The notes beneath the pieces were generated by a model. It worked only from the letters and a program-made list of their open reading frames with translations, did no database searches and was not told the origin of the DNA. A stretch of 64,000 nucleotides of DNA, taken from Plenodomus lindquistii. Taxonomy: Eukaryota; Ascomycota; Dothideomycetes; Pleosporales; Leptosphaeriaceae. The stretch covers positions 310,001-374,000 of the forward strand of contig JANUWI010000011.1 of the NCBI GenBank assembly GCA_025504975.1, read 5' to 3'. Position numbers and translations under genes: made by a program. This document shows, in pieces, positions 43,004 through 54,007 of the stretch (position 1 is the stretch's first letter; every line of letters begins with the position of its first letter).

Positions 43004-45721
43004 ATGGCGACTTCCAGCCCCAGCAGCGACTTCCCCACACGCGGGCCTGTCGTGCTCGGCGTCTCGGCGGCCACTCTGGCGCTGTGCTCGCTCTTTGTGG
43101 CCTTTCGTCTCATCTCGAGATTCGCCATAGTGAGGAAGCCAGGATGGGACGACTACGCCATGATTGTGGCCTGGATGCTCGCATTCGGCGCCTCCTTCTC
43201 CATTTGCTACGGCACCACCAAAGGCCTCGGCAGGCGACAGGACAACATACCTCCGGAATGGCTGACTCCCATGAAGCAGGCCGCCTATGTTTTCTCGGTA
43301 CTCTACAATCCCGCTCTGATGGCAACCAAGACTTCGATCCTTCTGTTCTACCTCACACTGTCCAAAACCCAAAAGGTCTTCCGATGGGCCACGATTGCCA
43401 CTCTGGTCCTTGTCAACGTCGGCGGACTGGCGCTTACAATTCTCAATATCCTCCAATGCCGACCCGTCCCTGCCGCATGGGCGTCACCAGTCCCGGACGC
43501 AGCACATTGCATCAACATTGTTACCATATATCTTTCCTCGGCACCTCTGAACATCATAACCGACTTGGCCGTCCTGTTCTTACCCATGCCTATACTCACT
43601 AGCATGCGGTTGCCCAAAAAACAGAAAATCATCCTGGTCATTACCTTTGGTTTCGGTATTTTCGTCGCCGTCGTCGACGTCGTTCGCATCGCGTACCTTC
43701 AGGATGCTCAACGGGACACATTACAGGCTGCCGAGAAGCAACAATCGGACACCGGCAATGAGCAAAGAAACACCGGCGACTTTGCCTGGTATGCATCTCT
43801 GTCATTCATGTGGAGCGCAGTCGAGATCAATCTGGGCATCATGTGTGGCTGCGTACCTGCCCTAAAACCCTTGGTGAGAAGATTTTTACCGAGTTGGGTG
43901 CTTGATCATACGATGCGTGATCCTACGGCAACGCATACAAGCGATGAGCCAGTTTTACACCCTGATATTCTCGACTCACGACGGCGGTCAGACCCCTTAA
44001 CACCACCTGCATCGCCTCACAGTAAATCACCCCTTCGTGGAGGTGATGGAGGCGAACCTATGGGTATGATGGACTTCCTCACCACGCCCGACATGCACGA
44101 CCTACCCCAATTGAGACCCTCGCCCACGGCCGTAACTTATACAGCAACGACTCGCCCTCGTTGCCAGTCTATGACGTTCTTCGATTTTGTCGACACCGGA
44201 AGACGGAAGAATCTAACTCTTCGAAGCAATCGCGAGGCTCTTTATCCAGTGCTCATGGTTACGATCCTTTTCTTTGTGTGGGGATTTGCATATGGTTTCC
44301 TGGACGTCTTAAACTCGCGCTTTCAAGAAGTTGCAAAAATGAGTGATTGGGAGACGGTGGGCCAGCATACTGCGTACTTTTTTGGCTATGTCCTCGGTCC
44401 CTTCACGTTCGGACGCCTCGTTTTCAAGGCCTGGGGCTTCAAAGCCTGTTACGTGGTCGGTCTCTTGGTTTACGCATGCGGCACGCTGATATTTTGGCCG
44501 TCTGCCGTGCTGAACTCTTTCCCCGCGTTTTTGGTGTCAAACTTCATTACTGGAGCTGGCTTGTCGACTCTTGAGCTTGGCGCCAACCCGTTCATCGCTC
44601 TTTGTGGGCCACCAGAATACGCAGAAGTCAGGTTGAATCTTTCACAGGGTGTACAAGCAATAGGAACCATTGTTTCTCCGCTTTTGGCAAAGAAGGTGTT
44701 ATTCCCGGCGAACGCGGCGAGTCTGATCGATGTTCAGTGGACCTACCTGGGCATCTCCTTCTTCAACGTTTTCCTCGCCATCATTTACTTTTACGTACCG
44801 CTACCTGAAGCCACGGACGAGGAACTCGAGGCAGCTAGTCAGCGGACCGTGCCTGCAGCACGCGAGGCCACGGTGAGAATTGGCTCGAGATCCGTCAGAG
44901 TGATGTGGATAAGTCTTGCCATGGCAGTCTTTGCGCAGTTCTGTTACGTCGGCGGTCAGGAATCAACATCAACCTCGTTTGCTGAATACATCTCACGAGC
45001 TGCGCCATCCATTGATTCTGTCGCACATCAGGCATATGGTCACACGGCCTTTGCAGCCTCCCGCTTTCTGGCCGCTGCTATGGACATGTTGGTCAAGCCC
45101 CGACATACACTGTTATTTTTCTTTATAGGCTCGATCGCTTTCTCGGCAGCAGCGATACATGCGAATGGAGCTTCTGGTGCTGCCATCCTCATTATGGTGA
45201 TGTTCTTCGAAGGCCCCCTGTTCCCACAAATCTTTGCGCAGGGTATCCGTGGGATGGGCAAGCACACCAAGGATGCCTCTGTCCTGCTTACCGCAGCTAT
45301 CGGTGGTGGAGCCGTCTTCCCACCCATCATGTTTGCAGCACTCAAAGTTCACAATGCACAATACGCCTTTGTCGTCATCGCTGTAGCATATGCCGCCGGA
45401 ACATTGTACCCCATTTGGCTCAATTTCATGCCAACAGCGCGGACACTCTCAGACCCCGTGCGTGACGAACAAGCAAGACGCGAATCTGAGGCTGAAGAGA
45501 AGAGGCGGGAGTCTACCATATCGAGAAAGTCAAAGAGATGGAGTAAGGCGAAGAAACGACTTGGCACGCCGAAAGGAAATGATCAGCTTCCGTCTGTAGA
45601 GCACAGAGAGCGAGTTAGTTGGCCAGAGGGCCTTGCACCAAGAGCCGACAGTCTGGCCATTGAGCCAGTACACACTAGTTCGCCGAGCTCAGTGAGCAAA
45701 ACGAGTTTGAGTATCCGATAA
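43004..45721 (+). CDS. Fusion of PTH11-like seven-helix receptor domain and FucP-type MFS sugar permease
   Basis: One uninterrupted exon, 905 residues. Residues 1-300 match the fungal rhodopsin/PTH11-like family: RLISRF...GWDDYAMI (47-53), WLTPMKQAAYVFSVLY, KTSILLFY, QCRPVPAAW (C152), NIITDLAVLFLPMPIL, and WSAVEINLGIMCGCVPALKPL (270-290). Residues 300-405 form a Ser/Pro-rich linker. Residues 412-810 are a complete 12-helix MFS of the fucose/glucose-galactose permease type: FFVWGFAYGFLDVLN, ELGANPFIALCGPPEYAEVRLN, SQGVQAIGTIVSP, and FFEGPLFPQIFAQGIRG. The tail of 95 residues is basic and Ser-rich. Inference: a plasma-membrane sensor joined to a sugar transporter. No intron or stop separates the halves, so this is not an obvious annotation artefact. 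Confidence 0.88.
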   Translation: MATSSPSSDFPTRGPVVLGVSAATLALCSLFVAFRLISRFAIVRKPGWDDYAMIVAWMLAFGASFSICYGTTKGLGRRQDNIPPEWLTPMKQAAYVFSVLYNPALMATKTSILLFYLTLSKTQKVFRWATIATLVLVNVGGLALTILNILQCRPVPAAWASPVPDAAHCINIVTIYLSSAPLNIITDLAVLFLPMPILTSMRLPKKQKIILVITFGFGIFVAVVDVVRIAYLQDAQRDTLQAAEKQQSDTGNEQRNTGDFAWYASLSFMWSAVEINLGIMCGCVPALKPLVRRFLPSWVLDHTMRDPTATHTSDEPVLHPDILDSRRRSDPLTPPASPHSKSPLRGGDGGEPMGMMDFLTTPDMHDLPQLRPSPTAVTYTATTRPRCQSMTFFDFVDTGRRKNLTLRSNREALYPVLMVTILFFVWGFAYGFLDVLNSRFQEVAKMSDWETVGQHTAYFFGYVLGPFTFGRLVFKAWGFKACYVVGLLVYACGTLIFWPSAVLNSFPAFLVSNFITGAGLSTLELGANPFIALCGPPEYAEVRLNLSQGVQAIGTIVSPLLAKKVLFPANAASLIDVQWTYLGISFFNVFLAIIYFYVPLPEATDEELEAASQRTVPAAREATVRIGSRSVRVMWISLAMAVFAQFCYVGGQESTSTSFAEYISRAAPSIDSVAHQAYGHTAFAASRFLAAAMDMLVKPRHTLLFFFIGSIAFSAAAIHANGASGAAILIMVMFFEGPLFPQIFAQGIRGMGKHTKDASVLLTAAIGGGAVFPPIMFAALKVHNAQYAFVVIAVAYAAGTLYPIWLNFMPTARTLSDPVRDEQARRESEAEEKRRESTISRKSKRWSKAKKRLGTPKGNDQLPSVEHRERVSWPEGLAPRADSLAIEPVHTSSPSSVSKTSLSIR

Positions 45722-47536
45722 TGATGTGGGATTGGGTTGACGTACTTTATTCCTACTGTATCCCTGGGTATGTTTGCATTGTGATACGGCGTTCCGGGAG
45801 ATACCATGGGCTTCCTAGTTCTTACTGCATTAAAAGCGTGGCGGGCGACTGTGCTGCATCTGACGGGAGGACATTTGGATATTTTACCACATGGAGAGAT
45901 GACTTCGGTCGACTGATGACAATACATTGTAATCTAGTAGATGTCATTCTTCCTCATACCGATGCTTCTATTCTTCTGATCGCTTCTGAGACGCAGAGTG
46001 GCCTTGCTGCCGCGCAACTAGTGGCGATGTTTGCACGGATTTTCATCGCGACCATCTTCCCGTCATGGAAACCTCCACCCTTTACCTACTCTGTCTAGAC
46101 GATTATTCACAGGCTGCTACCCGTCTTTCGACCTCAGTTCACGGCACACGTCCCAAGTTTATTGTGCATCTCAGCTGATGAACCAAGTCGACTTGAGACT
46201 CATCATTCACGCCCATCTATCCCCTTGATCTCCTCAGCACCATGACCCCAAGGCCTTACTCATATCCACCCATGTTCTTTACGTCGCACATGCCGTCAGA
46301 TCCAGGAAATACGCTCCAAAGGGCCGCTGCCGACTGAGACTTCAGCACGAGACCAAGCCATGCCATAGCATCTCGGGCCTGAACTCCGGCTGCCTGACCT
46401 GGAAACTTGCACTTGCAGTAGTAGTATACTCCACGTCAAATTCATCACCGGAACTTGATTTTTTTTTTCTGGCAATCAAGAGAGAAGTCTTAGTTTTAGT
46501 GAGCGTGCGGGTGTGGGCGCTCTGTCATATCCTTGGACAGCCCAATATGCGGAAGCGGGGGATACGGCTGCAAGAGAAAAAACTTGACATGTGGCACGAA
46601 AGAACTACCAGTATCTTGTGCTAGCGCTCGCGGGCTAGATGCCACAGACGGGATGCTTTTGGCAAATGAGCGTGCGAAGGCGATTCTTCACCGCTGGAGG
46701 AGGGGAATCGTCGATGCTGACTGCACCCATGCCCTGTTCCCGATGACGACGGGTTTTTGCGGCAGATGGGCAGGTGGGGCATGGGGTTTCTTAGTTCTTG
46801 GGTGTATGTAGTACATGGGGGTTACACGGGGCGTGTTGTACAGTCTGGGGAAGAAGTCGGAGTGGAAGCGGACTTTGTCTGCCGTGAGAGTCGAGGCTCG
46901 CTCGTGCTAGTATGATGGATAAGACTAAGAAGAAGTATGTCACTGTGGGGAGGGCAAGTGTTATGACGCTATTCTCATTGCCTCGTGATCACTATTTAGT
47001 TGCTACTAGCCCTCGGCTCAGTGCTGCTATGCAGGTCTTTGAGAAACCGTATGGTCGGGCGTAAGAAGCTGGCGCGGTGGGAGACCGAGGCGCGTCAGCT
47101 TTTCCGATCTTCTGACCATGCTGTCTAGCTAGCCCTACCGAAATGCATGTCGTGCAGCCGGTCGAGACGTGCGATGGTCTCGAGTCCTCGCACTGTGCCC
47201 ACCTGCCACGTTCTGTGCACTAGGAGGGTTGGTGGAACGTTAGACGGCAACGCCCTCTTGAAACATCAAGGGTATGTTATGACGACATGTTGTTCATTGC
47301 AGCTGACCATGCTAGAGCGAGAGTCCATATTCCACCATCATCATGAATATATACAATGTATCTGCAGCGGAAAAAAACACATGTGCAAAACTGTCGTGAG
47401 AAGCCCAGTCGGACAAGGATCTACCACCAAACCCTTCAAGCTACTTCAGACTCGTGGACTAAGCACCGAGTAATCATCGTCTTGGATATAGCTCCCCCAT
47501 GGGTCAAATTGAATTTCAAAAGGCGTTCACGACCTT
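45722..47536. other. Intergenic, 1.8 kb
   Basis: Convergent flanks of the fusion gene and the GH12 gene. Short motif-free open frames only. Confidence 0.45.
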
Positions 47537-48458
47537 TTAGACGTTGACGTCGGCACTGTAGCTCGTGACAGAAAATTTGGCTGGGCCACCCGTGAAAGCC
47601 TCCGTGCCCTGTTGAAAGACTATCGTATTGTCAGCGATACCTCGTTCATCACAGTATGCCACTCCCGGAAGAACTCCTCTGAGGGTCATCGAACTCACCA
47701 ATAAGATTCTGCGTGGTGATTGGAAATCCCTGGTTGCTGTTCAAATAGGTGTAAAATGCTTTGATGTCCGCGCTAAAAGTATAATACCAAGCGCCATTTG
47801 CAGGCAAGAAACTGTAAACTTTCATGGCGCCGTTGAGGCCGTAGTAGAGGTCCCAACCATAGCCGGCGACGGTGACAGAGGCGATTTTGCTGCCGATGGG
47901 GTAAACGCCTCCGATGCGTGCAAGCCTTGGCTTGGTTAGCTTCACTGTTCTTAGGCTCTGACTTGACCACAAGGCTTCATCTCACCAGACCATGAGTTCG
48001 TAATCTCCACTGCTCTTGTCGTGGTTTGGATCCTGGGCGGTGAACACGTCGTAGGCAACGTTAGCGCGGACGTTGGTAGTCTGGTCGTAGTTCCATGTGA
48101 TAGTCGTGGGCAGACTCTTAATCTTGCTGATCAAGAGGCCTGTGGCGAACTGCCTGCCAGCATTGACGTAGCTCTTGACATTGTCTTGTCCACCAGCCCA
48201 GGTCCAGGTACTATACCACGAGACGCCAGTTGTTGAGGTGCTCTGCACGTAGGTGCATTGGTTTCCAGAAGTAGCAGCGCTTTGGCCCCAGAGGTTGTTG
48301 TTGAACTCGTAGCCGTTGGCGGCGTAGTAAGCATATTGAGAGCAGAGAGAGGCGGCTTGACGGCGGACGGGCGTAGTAGACTTCTCGATGGGTGTTGCAA
48401 TGGGATTTGCGGAGGTGAATGTCAAAAGACAAACGAGGAAGGCCAACTTAGCGAACAT
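47537..48458 (-). CDS. Secreted GH12 endoglucanase / xyloglucanase
   Basis: Exons 47986-48458, 47699-47925 and 47537-47619 give 260 residues. A signal peptide (FAKLAFLVCLLTFTSA) and a short propeptide ending RR precede a beta-jelly-roll. GH12 marks: LCSQYAYYAANGYEFNNNLWG, TWTWAGG, YELMVWLARIGG with the nucleophile Glu (the join restores the W), and a second catalytic Glu in VFQQGTEAFTGG, restored by intron 2. No CBM. It cleaves beta-1,4-glucan or xyloglucan outside the cell. Intron 1 (60 nt) ends in AAG, intron 2 (79 nt) in TAG. With the esterase and GH5 this is the third plant-cell-wall enzyme of the window, but they are far apart. Confidence 0.9.
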
Positions 48459-50789
48459 CGTCAAGTACAGTTGTGATTGAGATCTCGGCAGATAGTGAAG
48501 AGTATGTGAGTGAGTGTTGTTAACAAGTCTCGGATTGAAGGCTTCACGCTTCAGTCTTTATGCTGTTTCACTTGGGCGTGGCCATGCCTACCCTATGACG
48601 CTGTTCCTGCCATGTGTCGCGCCGAACAGTCAGAGAAGTGGCCCTTCACCATCAAGGCCAAATCTCACTCACCCCTTTCCCGGATCAAATTTCTGCGATT
48701 CCGGTGGGGCCCTGTCCAGACACCCTCAGTGATGTTGACCACTGTCCCAAGGCAGACAGTAATGCAATTCGTTAGCTCGAATTTTCATTGATCGCCTCGC
48801 ACAAACCCCAGGTTTTAGTAGATCCACTCGGTGCATGCAGTCAAATCGAGAAGGTCCAAGGAGCGTATGGGTGGGTCTGGTGATACCTCGAGACGATCAC
48901 TGGGCGTTCAATTGCCGATGTCAGCTAGCGAGACCTAGTTCTGAGCGTAGAAGCATTGGAGTTGCGGAGAGTACCCCAGTCACTTGTTCCTATTACACTG
49001 TATTCTCCCCGGTATCCGGGCCGTTTGGGCGCTGAGATCCAGTGAGTATGAGTCTCATGGTGTTGAACTTCAAGTTTCAATAGCTAAGAAAGCATGGGTT
49101 CCAATGGCATGACCAATTTTAGGTAAACTGAATGGTCAGGTTGTGATACTCAAGATGCACGAAAGTATAGAGTGTTTGATTTGCCCGTGGAGGGGAATGA
49201 CCAGTCTTGTGGGACGCACTGTGTGACTGTCCTCATTACTGGTTCCTTCTGTGTCCACGTTGTAAACGTTAGTAGATTTAGCGTAAGGGGCATCTGCATG
49301 AGTCCAAGATCTAGTGTACAGTTAACGGGTGAAACACTGTGTACAGTTCTTCGTGCGTTGTAGGTGGTCTCGTGCACATCATCAAGTGAATAGTCGGGAG
49401 CAGAAACGCGAAAGACTGGTTGTAGTGATTAGCGAGGTCAAGACGGGGAAGTGACTGTAGCTCCACGCATCTCGTAATATGCCTTTGGGTCCATTGTGTG
49501 AACCCAGTGATTGCAAAGCAGCAGATCCCGCTCGAGAACTTGTGTATGTATTGTAGAACAAATCAACGGGCCCACACGCAAAGCTTAGATGCAAGAGTCT
49601 TAGGAACATTGCAAGACTCTATCAAACATGAACACAGAATTCATCGCCCATCGATTCGTTCCCCTTTTCTAAAATAGGCTGATAGTATCCAGAGCTCTGA
49701 TCGAACAGCAAGCACTGCGTGTATCCTTTTTGTCCCAAGGGTTATACCATATGTTCCAGGACTTTATGTGCTCGATATCGACCACACCTCAAATGACATG
49801 CATACCAAAACTGGGACAGCCCATACTACCAGAAACATCCCGTAGATCAGCTCGACCATTGTTGACACGGGACGAGATCGTTTCAATCATGGTTCCCGCT
49901 TGAGCTTCGCTCGCAGGAATTGGGCATCGATTATGGCAGGAAACTTGCTGTAACTCAGCAGCGCATGACTCCTCGTTGCTAAAAGGTGCCCAGCTCAACG
50001 TAGCATCAGCTCCGCGGTCAGACTTTGATCGAGCGTGTGATCACGGTGACTTTGAAGCGATGGCAGCCATTCCCATGCAACGTTCAAATTTGGACCCAAC
50101 AAACTTCCCAAGAACAGACGAGTAACCGCTGCACGATAATCGGATAGCTATGAGACTGGTTCATGAAGCTGACACGTCAAAGTACGCAGAAGCGTTGGGT
50201 AGAGCATCCAATACCTTGACGGAGTGACACATCAAGACTAGAATGTCCTCTAGTCAGTCAGCAGAGAGAAGGGCAAGGAAACTTCTGACAGCCATCAGCC
50301 TTATGAACATGCAGTGAAACACTACACTGCATCCTCATATAAACGGGCAACCGGACATCACATCTGAATCCACATGCAAGAGCGTAGTAGCATCCTGTAG
50401 CTCCAAGTCATACGGAGTGGTCTGAGAAGTGCAATGTTGGCGTTTCGTTTGTGTGCACCGTAACGGATCCTGCACGCTGTAGTGATGTAAGACTCGATAC
50501 TGGGATTACCTGCTAAATCAGTCCATTGAAAAGCATGTGCTAACAGCAATACGAATACAGGCCTTGAGCGGCTACAGCGTTTAACTCCGGCTTCCCTGAG
50601 CGTCTGCTATACAAACCCTGTGCATCTGTACATGTGCCCCATCTGAACACCGCCTACCCGCGTCATGCGAGATGGCACAACCTGCCGGGCTCTCGATGCG
50701 CAATTCGCCAGCATCGTTTAGCTTCTCACTGCCACGTGTGTTTGCAGCCCATTCCTCGTGCATTTGCCCCTCTCCCGCTCGCAGTCCGT
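48459..50789. other. Intergenic, 2.3 kb
   Basis: Promoter side of the GH12 gene and 3' flank of VTC1. A 10-bp direct repeat GTGTACAGTT at 49314-49323 and 49340-49349. No gene supported. Confidence 0.45.
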
Positions 50790-51265
50790 CTATTTCTTGT
50801 CGCTTCCCACCGTCAACCTCAACACAAAGTTGATGACGACGGCGCAGAAGAGCGCAATGGTCAAGATGGTCGGGCCGAGCCTGTCGTCAAACCCGCCCTG
50901 GCCACGCATCCTTATGCTCCTCGCGCGCCAGTGGAAGGTGAAGAGGGCATACAACATAGCCATCATGGCAACAAGGGTGAAGAGGCCGGCGGAGATCTTG
51001 CCGATGCCGTCGCCGAAGTTGAGCAGACCAATGGCGAGGCCGCCGAGAATGACGGTGAAGTTGAGCCATGAGAGGAAGGTGCGCTCGTTGGCGAAGAAGA
51101 CCTTGGGCTCCACGCGCGTGGGGAGGGCGATGCGCTTGCCTGTGGTGGTCTTGTTAGTTGACGGAACACGGGCCGCGAGGTCTGCGCGCGTGGACGCTGG
51201 CGGCGGGAGGGGGAAGAAAGGCTCAATGTACCAGGGGCGGTCTGGAGCAGAGGCTGGCTAGACAT
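50790..51265 (-). CDS. VTC1: Vacuolar transporter chaperone 1 (polyphosphate polymerase complex)
   Basis: Exons 51232-51265 and 50790-51139 (92-nt intron, CTAAC branch, CAG) give 127 residues. Vtc1 is the small three-span subunit of the VTC complex that makes polyphosphate and moves it into the vacuole. The joined N-terminus APGKRIALPTRVEPKVFFA and the following NERTFLSWLNFTVILGGLAIG are diagnostic, with spans near 40-60, 68-88 and 100-120. Length equals that of known fungal Vtc1. It has no SPX or catalytic domain, as expected. Confidence 0.95.
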
Positions 51266-51741
51266 GATGGCGACAGCTCGTGTTGGATGCCACGGGCGCG
51301 TTGTGTGCTCCAAGAGCTCCTTTGCGATTCCTCCTCGTGATCAACAGTGTGGGATACAGGCGATTGGGGCGGTGCCTGGCGATTTGATTTGATGTCGTTG
51401 TCAACAAAGGGCAGAGGGCAGTTTCTCTTTCACTTTGAGTCGAGGAAGCATGGATTGGCGGATTGGCGTTGGTTGACGCAGCAGCGCTCGTGCCGTCCAA
51501 TCAGGGCGCCCACGTGACGGTGGCGCCGTTAGCGCAGCGGGGCGGACTCGGCTGGCGTGGGATTGGCTGGCAGGCGTCGCAGCTCCAACTGGGGCCCTGG
51601 CTGGCAAACATCGGGCGTAAACACCAACCGACATTGTCTCAAGCCTCATCAGACGGTCCAAGACAGCCCCCCACCGCTTTTATATCCATACACCCCCCCC
51701 TTCCCCCCACAGCTGTACTGTATTGCTATCGCTACATCACA
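51266..51741. other. Divergent promoter region between VTC1 and the Tctex-1 gene
   Basis: 476 bp between opposite start codons. A C-rich pyrimidine tract lies at 51690-51710. No other feature. Confidence 0.5.
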
Positions 51742-52312
51742 ATGGCCGCCGTCAGTACTGCCACTCCGCCTACTGCAGACCGCGTTACTCACCGTGTGCA
51801 GACCGCGTCACCGCTTCCTACCGCTGAGCTCGAGCAAATCGCCAGCAGCGTATGCAGCTCCCGGTCCACTCTACGCACCCCTATACTGACATGGCCGCAC
51901 AGGCTTGCGAACAGTCAATCGGCGCAGCAGAGGCATACGACCACTCCAAGGTCGCAGAATGGAACACTGCCATCATTGCAAGTCTCGCGGACGTCAAGCC
52001 CATTACCTTTTTCTGACCAAGCCAACACAGCAAACCATGCTTCAGTCCCTAATCAGCAAAACCTCCTCCACAGCCGACTCCAACACCTCGTCTGAGCCCG
52101 CGCAACCCGCCTACAAATACATTGCCAACAGCACCATCATTCAGCACATTGGCTCGCCCTCGGAGCCCGAGAAGCACGGCCGCCGCGGCATGCACAGCGC
52201 CGTCGGCGCTTTCTGGAACAATGAGAAGGATGGCACATATAGCTACAAGTGGGAGGCTGCGGAGAAGAAGGGCATGGACATTGTCATCACCATTACCTGG
52301 ATCGCTATATAA
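51742..52312 (+). CDS. Dynein light chain, Tctex-1 family
   Basis: Exons 51742-51849, 51903-51977 and 52031-52312 give 154 residues. Tctex-1 light chains link the dynein motor to its intermediate chain and cargo. Family blocks: ACEQSIGAAEAYDHSKVAEWN, then NTAIIQTMLQSLIS over the second junction, KYIANSTIIQH, and GRRGMHSAVGAFWNNEKDG, ending MDIVITITWIAI. Intron 1 is 53 nt (GTATGC, CTGAC, CAG). Intron 2 is 53 nt and begins GCAAGT, the consensus of GC-AG introns. A GT inside it would leave a 38-nt intron and spoil the family spacing. An internal Ser/Thr-rich loop (residues ~75-90) is species-variable in the family. Confidence 0.88.
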
Positions 52313-52812
52313 GCTGCGTCGGTCAAGTAGAGGGATGCAAGAGAACAAGTGTTGGCGGGCCGGGGGTTGTGGACCGCAGGAGGAAGGGGAATGTGGCTGG
52401 TGTCAAATCCAATGTGAGCATAGTTCCGCGTCGAGTCTTGTCACTGAAGTCGAAAATGCGATACCTACTTTTTTCTTATCCCTGTCATCATGTGTCACCC
52501 AACACCAGCTACTCTTCTACTGTAGTCACCCTCTGCTGGTTGCTTACGACGCATCGTCACCCTTGTTTGCGAGCTATTTATGCACCCGGAAACAGATGGG
52601 AAGGTACCACGTAGGGCAGAGTAGCAATAATCCTCGAATCGTGGTCACGTAGAAACATCAAGGAGAAAAAGGGCATCGTAAAGCTTGCATTACTGCTCAT
52701 AATTGGTATCAACAAATAGGTCTGCTGCTCGCGTCGACATTGTCAAGGTGTTCCCACAAACTAGACACTGTACAACGCCAAGGTCAACAAAGACAAGAAG
52801 GACAAAAGTATT
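52313..52812. other. Convergent intergenic region, 500 bp
   Basis: 3' flanks of the Tctex-1 and bZIP genes. No feature seen. Confidence 0.5.
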
Positions 52813-54007
52813 TTAGGCATCCGCCTTTGGGCCCTCAGCCTCGGTACCGACACCATCTGTGTGTACGCCGCTACTCCGTCCACTAGCACCCTCTTCGTGC
52901 TTACTCAGACGAGCGATGAGTTCAGAGGAGCTTTTGCCGCTGTTCTTCTCCGTAATAAGGCCCTTGAGCCATGCGTTCTCCGTCTCGAGCTGCTGGATCC
53001 GCGTCTCAAGTATGTTGACCTTGTCAGACATGTCCTTGGCCGTCTTTTCGAGCGCCTGCTCGCGTTGCTTCTTCTTGACGCGAAAACGGGCGCTGGCGGC
53101 TGTATTGCGGCGCCGCTTGTCCTCTTCGGCGGCGACACGAGCGTTTGCATCTAGATGTTCAGGAATGTCATCGTCGAGCTTGCGCTTCTTCAAACTCGAG
53201 TCAAAGTCTTGGCCGAGGGCGGAGATTGGCGTTGCGGGGGAACCATACGTCGTTGGTAGCGAGTAGTGTGCTGGCTGGGACTGAGGCAAGCTTGGCAGAG
53301 ATGGGTCGAGCAGGGTGTTTGGGCCGAAGTTGTTGAAGTCGGTGAAGTGGAAATCGCCTGAGAAGAGATCAAAGTCAGCCATGGCTGTAGTATGAGTATG
53401 GAGGCGACGATGGTGCGATAGAGAGCTCGAGGCACAGTGTGCGCCGGCGTGAAGCGAATGCGCGAAGCGCGGGGGCATTGCGTGCTTGGAGGGGATGTTG
53501 ATGTTCTTCACTTCAAGTGGCTAGAGAGCCCAAGTGTGGGGGTTGCACTGCACAGGGCGGGGTTTCCCATGTGCCGGGCCCGCCACCTATTGGACAAGAT
53601 TTCTGCAACAAACTGCACCATCGAGACGATGAACCACCATGCAAAAAGATGATGAAAGCAATGCAACTCCTTTGTGTGCTGGACGCTGAGCTGAGCTTAC
53701 CTGGTAGACTGAAGTCCATGGCAGGGTCAACACAAGGCGCCCCCGATGTGGGCGCCAGAGGTATGCCGGCTTTCGGCGATTGTGTCGGTTCGACGTCGAC
53801 GTCGACGCTGAAGTCGACAGGAGAAGTGAAGTCGATGCTAGAGGTGCGTGTACCGTTGACGTCGTAGAAATCGGCGTTGAGAAAGGCCGAAAAGTCGTCT
53901 TCGACCGGAACCGGGTCGGTGGGTAGATCCTGCTCAGGCGAGAGCGTGTTCAGATTTGCAATGTACTGGGACACGTTGGGCCCGCGATGCCCTTTGTAAG
54001 CCGACAT
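52813..54007 (-). CDS. bZIP transcription factor of the MetR/Cys-3 sulfur-control type
   Basis: Exons 53701-54007 and 52813-53357 give 283 residues with a 343-nt intron (GTAAGC to TTCTCAG). The basic region EEDKRRRNTAASARFRVKKK and the zipper beginning DKVNILETRIQQLETENAWLKGL (residues ~195-245) match the MetR/CYS-3 group, which switches on sulfate uptake and sulfur-amino-acid genes when sulfur is short. NVSQYIANLNTLSPEQD near residue 12 fits the same group's N-terminus. The middle is acidic and Ser/Pro-rich, as an activation region. An ATG inside the long intron (reading MADFDLFSGDFHF, from about 53382) could start a shorter form. Confidence 0.82.

Noticed and set aside
42226..43040. Open frames of 180-220 codons on both strands
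   Set aside because: They mirror each other, span a microsatellite and lie in the promoter of the fusion gene.
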